Shown here: one piece after another, positions 1 to 4,837 of the stretch
How the letters are laid out: the number at the start of each line of letters is the position of its first letter
Numbering within the stretch: position 1 is the first letter of the stretch
Notes under the pieces: generated by a model
Told to the model about the DNA's origin: nothing
Seen by the model: the letters and a program-made list of their open reading frames with translations, nothing else
Databases searched by the model: none
Assembly: GCA_007116765.1 (NCBI GenBank)
Contig: SKHV01000315.1
Location: 1 to 7,283, forward strand
Reading direction: 5' to 3'
From: Prolixibacteraceae bacterium
GTDB taxonomy: Bacteria; Bacteroidota; Bacteroidia; Bacteroidales; Prolixibacteraceae
Length of the DNA stretch: 7,283 bases
Position numbers and translations under genes: made by a program

Positions 1-8
1 GTTGCATC

Positions 9-680
9 ATGCTTCGCCAACTAAAAACAACAGCCGATGGTTCATCTACCTTATATAGTGCCCACTTCGATGAAAATTTTCATTCGATACACGGAGCCAT
101 TCAGGAATCGGAACATGTGTTTATTCAAGCTGGACTTGAGAAGATGAAAAGAAATAACCTCACCATTTTTGAAGTGGGCTTTGGTACCGGACTAAACGCC
201 TTACTTTCTTATATCTATACTGTAAAAAACGAATGCAAAATTGATTATCATACAGTAGAGAAATATCCTTTATCTGAAAAAGAATATTCATTGCTCAATT
301 TTCCTGTATTACTTGGGAAACAACACAATACAGCATTTCTGCAAATGCACACTTCAACATGGGGAAGCCAAAAAAAAATCTCTGAAAATTTTACACTCAC
401 TAAACATCAGTCAGACATCAGTCATTTCAATTTTGAGAACCTTCCACTTTTCAATTTAATTTATTTTGATGCCTTTGCGCCCGAAAAACAAGCTGAAATG
501 TGGACAGAAACCATTTTTTATAACATATACAAGCATTCAGAAAAAGATACAATTTTGGTTACATATTGTGCAAAGGGACAGGTAAGACGAATATTACAAT
601 CGATTGGATTTACGGTTGAGCGCATACCCGGCCCTAAGGGAAAAAGAGAAATGCTCAGGGCTGTAAAACAGAGTAGTTGA
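9..680 (+). CDS. mnmD: MnmD-type tRNA (mnm5s2U34) methyltransferase
   Basis: This is a stand-alone SAM-dependent methyltransferase of the MnmC N-domain family (Methyltransf_30, formerly DUF752). By family knowledge it methylates 5-aminomethyl-2-thiouridine at wobble position 34 of certain tRNAs to give mnm5s2U, in the cytoplasm. The sequence shows TADGSSTLYS near the start (residues 8-17), HGAIQESEHVFIQAGL (28-43), the SAM-binding loop EVGFGTGLNALL (55-66), the family signature DAFAPEKQAEMW (154-165), TYCAKGQVRR (185-194) and the C-terminal GPKGKREML (208-216). The 223 residues match a single-domain MnmD. The FAD oxidase half found in E. coli MnmC is absent, as is common in Bacteroidota. The ATG at 9 places the TADGS motif seven residues in, as usual for the family, so the gene appears complete. 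Its promoter lies outside the window. The next gene is 111 bases away, so it is probably transcribed separately. Confidence 0.92.
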   Translation: MLRQLKTTADGSSTLYSAHFDENFHSIHGAIQESEHVFIQAGLEKMKRNNLTIFEVGFGTGLNALLSYIYTVKNECKIDYHTVEKYPLSEKEYSLLNFPVLLGKQHNTAFLQMHTSTWGSQKKISENFTLTKHQSDISHFNFENLPLFNLIYFDAFAPEKQAEMWTETIFYNIYKHSEKDTILVTYCAKGQVRRILQSIGFTVERIPGPKGKREMLRAVKQSS

Positions 681-746
681 AGTTGTCACAACTCAAATCA
701 GTTCTAAAAAAAGCTTAAGATAAAGGGAAGGTTCTTCAATTTTAAC

Positions 747-754
747 TATTTTCG
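747..754 (+). promoter_or_regulatory. Putative -7 box of promoter for the FKBP cluster
   Basis: TATTTTCG (followed by CA) matches the Bacteroidota primary sigma factor -7 consensus TAnnTTTG at all but one position. It lies 37 bases before the ATG at 792, giving a plausible 5' leader of about 30 bases. No convincing -33 TTG element is seen at the usual 19-21 base spacing upstream, so this remains a candidate. It is the best match in the 111-base gap between mnmD and the FKBP genes. Confidence 0.4.
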
Positions 755-791
755 CAGCTAGTAATAATTTTTGTATTAAAAACACGTATTT

Positions 792-1394
792 ATGTCATTA
801 GAAACACAAGTAGGAAAATTCAGTTACGCCATTGGTCTAAGCCTGGCCAGTAATATGCTCCAATCGGGCATTAAATTGGTAGAGCTCGACATGCTCTTCG
901 ACGCGATTAAAGATGTAATGGACGGCAAACAACCCAAAATATCGCCCCAGGAAGCCAATGCAGTAATTGAAACATATTTCAAACTCCGACAAGAAAACGA
1001 AGGCGCTGAAAACTCAGCATCCGGCGAAAAATTCATGGCTGAAAATAAAGAAAAGCAAGGAGTTATAACTCTCGACAGTGGACTTCAGTACGAAGTACTT
1101 ACTCCGGGAACCGGAAAAAAACCACAAGAAAGCGATACGGTAAAATGTCATTACCACGGTACTTTGATTAACGGTACTGTATTCGATAGCTCGGTTGAGC
1201 GCGGACAGCCTGCTGAATTTCCTGTGAACGGTGTAATTAAAGGTTGGGTTGAAGCCTTACAGCTTATGGAAGTTGGCTCGAAATGGAGACTTTTTGTGCC
1301 ACATCAATTGGCTTATGGTGAGCAAGGTGCAGGTGCGGCTATTGGACCAAAATCAACTTTAATATTCGAAGTGGAATTATTGGATATTGTTTAA
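792..1394 (+). CDS. FKBP-type peptidyl-prolyl isomerase, FklB-like, cytoplasmic
   Basis: This predicted peptidyl-prolyl cis-trans isomerase catalyses proline isomerisation during protein folding. It has the two-part layout of FklB/FKBP22 and Mip-like proteins. The N-terminal FKBP_N dimerisation domain spans roughly residues 5-85 and includes FSYAIGLSLASNM. The C-terminal FKBP catalytic domain runs from about 105 to 200. The expected active-site pocket residues are visible: Y121, F131-D132, F143, V148-I149, W152, Y175 and F192. The 200-residue length is close to E. coli FklB. There is no signal peptide or lipobox, so it should be cytoplasmic. It is the first gene of a unit with a second FKBP 21 bases downstream. 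The two catalytic domains are about two thirds identical by hand alignment, pointing to duplication. FKBP family assignment is firm; the exact subfamily name is less so, so no symbol is given. Confidence 0.94.
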   Translation: MSLETQVGKFSYAIGLSLASNMLQSGIKLVELDMLFDAIKDVMDGKQPKISPQEANAVIETYFKLRQENEGAENSASGEKFMAENKEKQGVITLDSGLQYEVLTPGTGKKPQESDTVKCHYHGTLINGTVFDSSVERGQPAEFPVNGVIKGWVEALQLMEVGSKWRLFVPHQLAYGEQGAGAAIGPKSTLIFEVELLDIV

Positions 1395-1415
1395 CAACTC
1401 AAAAATCATATCAAA

Positions 1416-2120
1416 ATGAAAAGATTAGCAATTATATCTCTAATTGTATTCGGTTTTTTTGCTTGCAGCATTAACCAATCAAAAACATCGGAAGAAAGTA
1501 AAATTTCAGATAAAGCATTATCGACTGAAACCGATTCAGTTGCCTTTACTCTTGGTCATTCGTATGGTTCAAATCTTGAACATCGATTTCCTGAACTGGA
1601 TCCTTACCTCATTGCGAAAGGAGTAATTGCGGCCTATGAAGGTGAAGATAATGCACTTTATCCTACCCCTATGGCGGCCGATAATGCAATCAGAACCTAT
1701 ATTCAGAAAATTGACGCACAAAAAAATCAGGAAAACCTAAAAAAAGGATTAGAATTTCTTGAGCAAAATGCAAAGAAAGAAGGAGTACAAGTAACTGAAA
1801 GTGGCTTGCAATATTTAGTGATGGAACAAGGCAGTGGTGAAAAACCCACAGCAGCAAGCACTGTAAGAGTTCACTACCATGGTACAACTATCGACGGTGA
1901 AGTATTCGACAGTTCAGTTAATAGAGGCGAACCAGCCCAGTTTCCTTTGAATGGCGTAATTAAAGGATGGACCGAAGGATTACAGCTTATGCCTGTAGGT
2001 TCGAAATACAAATTCTTTATCCCTTCCGATTTAGCTTACGGCCCACGCGGGCAAGGGCAACAAATCGGGCCCAACTCAGCCCTTATTTTTGAAGTTGAAC
2101 TACTAGAAATTATTAAATAA
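1416..2120 (+). CDS. FKBP-type peptidyl-prolyl isomerase, predicted lipoprotein (Mip/FkpA-like)
   Basis: This is a second FKBP isomerase, but an exported one. Residues 1-17 form a short lipoprotein signal: K2-R3, a hydrophobic core, then GFFAC with the predicted lipidated cysteine at C17. The phenylalanine three residues before it is unusual for a lipobox, although Bacteroidota lipoboxes are loose. A polar linker (about 18-38) leads to an FKBP_N domain (about 40-120, SVAFTLGHSYGSNL) and the catalytic domain (about 135-234). The pocket residues are Y154, F164-D165, F176, V181-I182, W185, Y208 and F225. The likely role is folding or chaperoning of periplasmic or outer-membrane proteins from a membrane anchor. 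No clear Bacteroidota surface-export signal (acidic residues right after the cysteine) is seen, so a periplasm-facing location is more likely. It sits between the cytoplasmic paralogue and the DUF3127 gene, which starts one base after its stop. Confidence 0.93.
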   Translation: MKRLAIISLIVFGFFACSINQSKTSEESKISDKALSTETDSVAFTLGHSYGSNLEHRFPELDPYLIAKGVIAAYEGEDNALYPTPMAADNAIRTYIQKIDAQKNQENLKKGLEFLEQNAKKEGVQVTESGLQYLVMEQGSGEKPTAASTVRVHYHGTTIDGEVFDSSVNRGEPAQFPLNGVIKGWTEGLQLMPVGSKYKFFIPSDLAYGPRGQGQQIGPNSALIFEVELLEIIK

Positions 2121-2121
2121 T

Positions 2122-2499
2122 ATGAGCTTGGAAATTACAGGACAATTAATCCAGATACTCCCGGTGCAATCGGGAACAAGTAAGGCAGGAAACGAATGGT
2201 CGAAACAGGAATTTATTATCGAAACTCAGGATCAGTTTCCCAAAAAAGTTTGCTTTACACTTTTCGGCGATAAAGTATCCATACTAAACGGAATATCAGT
2301 TGGAGACAATATTAACGTAGCATTTAACCTTGAATCGCGCGAATTTAACGGACGCTGGTTTCATAACATTAATGCCTGGCGCATTAATGCTGCAAACAAT
2401 GCGGGCAACGACACTCCCGGTTTCGACGGCAATGAAATGCCGCCACCACCCGGAACAAGCGATGCTCCACCTCCATCGGCCGACGATTTGCCATTTTAA
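2122..2499 (+). CDS. DUF3127 protein, small OB-fold-like, SSB-like acidic tail
   Basis: This 125-residue protein resembles the DUF3127 family, common in Bacteroidota and of unproven function. Residues 1-90 carry the pattern of a small OB-fold: EITGQLIQILPVQSG, then GNEWSKQEFIIET, then KVCFTLFGDKV, and finally GRWFHNINAWRI, with aromatic residues where ssDNA-binding OB-folds have them. From about residue 93 it becomes a low-complexity linker rich in Asn, Gly, Asp and Pro. It ends in ADDLPF, very close to the DDxPF tip by which bacterial SSB recruits replication and repair partners. This suggests a nucleic-acid-binding SSB-like protein, but that is inference. Its ATG lies one base after the lipoprotein FKBP stop, so translation is probably coupled. 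A terminator follows directly. No signal peptide is present, so it should be cytoplasmic, unlike its upstream neighbour. Confidence 0.85.
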   Translation: MSLEITGQLIQILPVQSGTSKAGNEWSKQEFIIETQDQFPKKVCFTLFGDKVSILNGISVGDNINVAFNLESREFNGRWFHNINAWRINAANNAGNDTPGFDGNEMPPPPGTSDAPPPSADDLPF

Positions 2500-2508
2500 C
2501 AAAATACT

Positions 2509-2538
2509 AAAGGTTGCCTCATTGGGGCAACCTTTTTT
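2509..2538 (+). terminator. Rho-independent terminator after the FKBP-DUF3127 unit
   Basis: A perfect 10-base-pair stem (AAAGGTTGCC at 2509-2518 pairing with GGCAACCTTT at 2526-2535) with a 7-base loop runs into a six-T tract (2533-2538). It begins ten bases after the DUF3127 stop codon. The A-run on the 5' side also gives a short U-run on the opposite strand, but no minus-strand gene is present here. It separates the folding cluster from the surE-lpxB unit. Confidence 0.93.
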
Positions 2539-2587
2539 CTTTATTATCACATCTTTTCATCTATTTTTATTGCAGCAACTTTTTCAC

Positions 2588-2595
2588 TATTTTTG
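2588..2595 (+). promoter_or_regulatory. Putative -7 box of promoter for the surE-lpxB-gldFG unit
   Basis: TATTTTTG is an exact match to the Bacteroidota -7 consensus TAnnTTTG. It lies after the terminator and 43 bases before the surE ATG, giving a leader of roughly 35 bases. A TTG at 2570-2572 could be the -33 element, but the 15-base spacing is shorter than the usual 19-21. The surrounding sequence is T-rich, so chance matches are possible. Confidence 0.5.
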
Positions 2596-2638
2596 ATCTT
2601 CATTTTCATTCAAAAAACATAAAGAACAGGATACTCGT

Positions 2639-3397
2639 ATGACCCGAAAAAAGATTTTAATCAGTAACGACGATAGTATTCACTCAAAAGGTATTGAAGC
2701 ACTTATAAGCATAGCGAAACAATTTGGTGATGTACTTGTAGTTGCACCCCATGCGCCTCGCTCAGGCATGTCGAATGCAATTACGGTTGAGTTGCCCATT
2801 CGTTTAAAAAAAATAGAAGAAAGCCCACATATTACGCGATACAGTTGTACCGGAACACCAGTTGATTGTGTTAAACTAGCCTTCGATCAATTACTCGAAA
2901 AAAGCCCCGACCTCATTCTTTCAGGCATAAACCACGGCTCAAACTCGTCGGTTAGCGTGCACTACTCAGGCACAATGGGAGCAGCTGTTGAAGGATGCAT
3001 ACACAACGTTCCGTCAATTGGCTTTTCGTTATGCGACCACAGCCCCAACGCCGATTTTGAACCCATGCTGCCCTTTGCGAAAAAAATTATCGAAAATGTA
3101 CTCGAAAACGGACTGCCTACCGGCACATGCCTCAATGTGAACGCCCCTAAAGGCAAACCAACAGGTATAGAAATTTGCCGACAAGGAAATGGACGTTGGG
3201 TGGAAGAGTTTGACAAAAGAACCGATCCTCAAAAAAGAGACTACTACTGGATTACCGGCTTTTATCAAAACCTCGATAACGGCTCAAACGACACCGACAA
3301 TCATTTTCTCGAAGAACAAAAAATATCAATTGTTCCGGTGAAAATCGACATGACCGACTATGAATGTCTCCAAAACATGAAAAATTGGATATTTTGA
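2639..3397 (+). CDS. surE: 5'/3'-nucleotidase SurE
   Basis: SurE is a metal-dependent phosphatase that removes phosphate from nucleoside 5'- and 3'-monophosphates in the cytoplasm and is linked to stationary-phase survival. The 252-residue length is normal. Expected metal-binding positions are present: D11-D12 in ISNDDSIHSKGI, S42 in APHAPRSGMSNAIT (36-49), and N98 in LSGINHGSNSS (94-104). The family block YSGTMGAAVEG (109-119) and TGTPVDCVKLA (71-81) follow. The usual NDDG is NDDS here (S13), a departure next to the metal ligands. A weak AGGA lies at 2628-2631, seven bases before the ATG; few other genes here have even this. It is the first gene after the terminator and promoter-like box. 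Its 3' end overlaps the next open frame, which suggests translational coupling. Confidence 0.95.
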   Translation: MTRKKILISNDDSIHSKGIEALISIAKQFGDVLVVAPHAPRSGMSNAITVELPIRLKKIEESPHITRYSCTGTPVDCVKLAFDQLLEKSPDLILSGINHGSNSSVSVHYSGTMGAAVEGCIHNVPSIGFSLCDHSPNADFEPMLPFAKKIIENVLENGLPTGTCLNVNAPKGKPTGIEICRQGNGRWVEEFDKRTDPQKRDYYWITGFYQNLDNGSNDTDNHFLEEQKISIVPVKIDMTDYECLQNMKNWIF

Positions 3398-3702
3398 AAA
3401 GAAAAAAGAAAATTATACTACCCGATAAACAGTATATCGGGTTTATTACCGGTTTCTTAGTACCAATAATTACATTCTATGTGTATTATGAATTAAAATT
3501 TGACAATATCGAATTTTTCGATTACCTGAAGTCAATGCACCAATACAGATTGTTATTCAAGGTAATGAGCCTTTGCGTTTTAGCCGACCTTCCGGTTTTT
3601 TACCTGTTTATGTACTTTAAACGAATGAGAAGCGCACAAGGTGTGGTAATGGCCTGTTTCATTTTTGCTTTTATGGTATTGGCATACCGCATTTTCAACT
3701 AA
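3364..3702 (+). CDS. Small three-helix membrane protein of unknown function
   Basis: I do not recognise this gene. It encodes 112 residues with a very basic N-terminus (KRKKK, 12-16), then three predicted membrane helices at about 24-42 (YIGFITGFLVPIITFYVYY), 63-85 (containing MSLCVLADLPVFYLF) and 92-110. The stretch between helices 1 and 2 (43-62) is charged and aromatic. It is probably an inner-membrane protein. The start is uncertain. The ATG at 3364 overlaps surE by 34 bases. A TTG at 3394 overlaps the surE stop as TTGA, giving 102 residues that begin just before the basic patch; this is a typical stop-restart arrangement. Neither has a clear ribosome binding site. It lies between surE and lpxB in a compact unit, with lpxB ten bases downstream, so a role linked to lipid A or the envelope is possible but unproven. 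Good codon-level hydrophobic patterning and tight packing support it being real. Confidence 0.78.
   Translation: MSPKHEKLDILKRKKKIILPDKQYIGFITGFLVPIITFYVYYELKFDNIEFFDYLKSMHQYRLLFKVMSLCVLADLPVFYLFMYFKRMRSAQGVVMACFIFAFMVLAYRIFN
3420..3442 (+). repeat. Inverted repeat / possible RNA hairpin at the 5' end of the small membrane gene
   Basis: ACCCGATA (3420-3427) pairs perfectly with TATCGGGT (3435-3442) around a 7-base loop. It lies just downstream of both candidate starts of the small membrane gene and 23 bases after the surE stop. No T-tract follows, so it does not look like an intrinsic terminator. It could affect translation or mRNA stability between surE and the distal genes, or be a coincidence of coding sequence. 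Confidence 0.3.
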
Positions 3703-3712
3703 TAATTATCAA

Positions 3713-4834
3713 ATGAAGTACTTCTTAATAGCAGGAGAGCCCTCGGGCGATATGCATGCAGCAACCCTGATGGAAGAAATCAAAAAGAATGACGATAATG
3801 CCACTTTCCAATATTTTGGGGGCGATTTAATGCAAGCCCAGGGAGGAATCCTGTTGAAACACTATCGGGAAATGGCATTTATGGGTATTCTTCCTGTTGT
3901 GATGAATATTCGAACCATTAAGAAAAATTTTGATGCCTGTAAAAAGCATCTGCTCATTTTTCAACCCGACGTATTGATTTTGGTCGATTATCCGGGATTC
4001 AATTTACGCATGGCAAAATTCGCCAAAGAAAAATCAATACCGGTAACATATTACATTTCGCCCAAGGTGTGGGCATGGAAAACAAAACGCGTTCATCAAA
4101 TAAAAGCCTACGTTGACCACATGTACACCATATTCCCTTTCGAAACTCCGTTTTACGAGAAATACAACTACAAAGTCAACTATGTGGGCAATCCCTTGTA
4201 CGATTTATTGAAGCCAAAAATTGATTCGAAACCTGATTTTGAAGAATTTACCTCAAAATACAAACTCAGCAAAAAACCAATAATTGCACTTTTACCCGGA
4301 AGCAGGGATCACGAAATAAAATCGCTTTTGCCTACAATGCTTGAACTCGGAAAGCATTATCCCGAATACCAGCTTGTAATATCGGGCGCTCCGGGTAAAG
4401 ATCCGGGTTTTTACAAGCAATTCAGCACGAACACCCCTGTAATATTCGAAAATACGTATGAACTTTTACAAAACAGTACTGCAAGCATAGTGGCCTCGGG
4501 AACTGCTACACTCGAAACGGCATTATTAAAAGTACCGCAAGTAGTGATATACAAAATGGGAATGGGCTGGCTGCTTGAAAAATTGAGAAGTTTTATTCTC
4601 AAAACAGAATTTTTCTCGCTTGTAAACCTTGTAGCTGAAAAAGAAGTGGTAAAAGAATTGTTTCAAAGCCAGGTTACTGTCGAAAACCTGAAAAATGAGC
4701 TTGACAAGATACTTAGCGATGAAAATTATCGTTCAAAAATACTTGAGGGATATAAGCAGATAGAAGAAAAGCTATCGACAGAAGGAGCTGCATCAAAAAC
4801 GGCTAAAGCAATTGTTGAATCTTTAAAAAAATAA
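3713..4834 (+). CDS. lpxB: Lipid-A-disaccharide synthase LpxB
   Basis: LpxB is a peripheral inner-membrane glycosyltransferase (GT19). It joins UDP-2,3-diacylglucosamine to lipid X, releasing UDP and forming the beta-1,6 disaccharide of lipid A. The ATG at 3713 gives 373 residues beginning MKYFLIAGEPSGDMHAA, which places the family motif GEPSGD at 8-13 as in other LpxBs. An upstream in-frame TTG (3665) would add 16 residues lying inside the previous gene and is not needed. Further motifs are DYPGFN (92-97, with the conserved Asp), YYISPKVWAWK (113-123), VGNPL (158-162), LPGSRDHEI (194-202) and the donor-binding ASGTATLE (261-268). The length is typical. It follows the small membrane gene by ten bases and precedes the GldF-GldG gene by three, so it is clearly inside an operon. 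It implies a Gram-negative outer membrane with lipid A. Confidence 0.96.
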   Translation: MKYFLIAGEPSGDMHAATLMEEIKKNDDNATFQYFGGDLMQAQGGILLKHYREMAFMGILPVVMNIRTIKKNFDACKKHLLIFQPDVLILVDYPGFNLRMAKFAKEKSIPVTYYISPKVWAWKTKRVHQIKAYVDHMYTIFPFETPFYEKYNYKVNYVGNPLYDLLKPKIDSKPDFEEFTSKYKLSKKPIIALLPGSRDHEIKSLLPTMLELGKHYPEYQLVISGAPGKDPGFYKQFSTNTPVIFENTYELLQNSTASIVASGTATLETALLKVPQVVIYKMGMGWLLEKLRSFILKTEFFSLVNLVAEKEVVKELFQSQVTVENLKNELDKILSDENYRSKILEGYKQIEEKLSTEGAASKTAKAIVESLKK

Positions 4835-4837
4835 TCC

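Noticed and set aside
677..696. Short imperfect hairpin (AGTTG-TCA-CAACT, extended by TTG/CAA with a bulged A) over the mnmD stop codon
   Set aside because: The stem is short and no T-tract follows, so I cannot call it a terminator; it could act as a weak one but the evidence is thin.
824..1036. Minus-strand open frame opposite the first FKBP gene
   Set aside because: It lies fully antisense to a clear FKBP gene and its translation shows no domain or promoter.
2041..2073. GC-rich short inverted repeats (GCCC-ACGC-GGGC and neighbours) near the end of the lipoprotein FKBP gene
   Set aside because: The stem is only four pairs and the bases encode the conserved AYGPRGQG loop, so the coding sequence explains it.
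2330..2596. Alternative + strand frame overlapping the DUF3127 gene and the terminator
   Set aside because: It runs through the terminator into T-rich intergenic DNA, giving a meaningless Phe/Leu-rich tail; the DUF3127 frame is the real one.
3665..3712. N-terminal extension of LpxB from an upstream TTG
   Set aside because: It would add 16 residues with no family similarity, lying mostly inside the preceding gene; the ATG at 3713 fits the family's usual MxxFLIAGEPSGD start.
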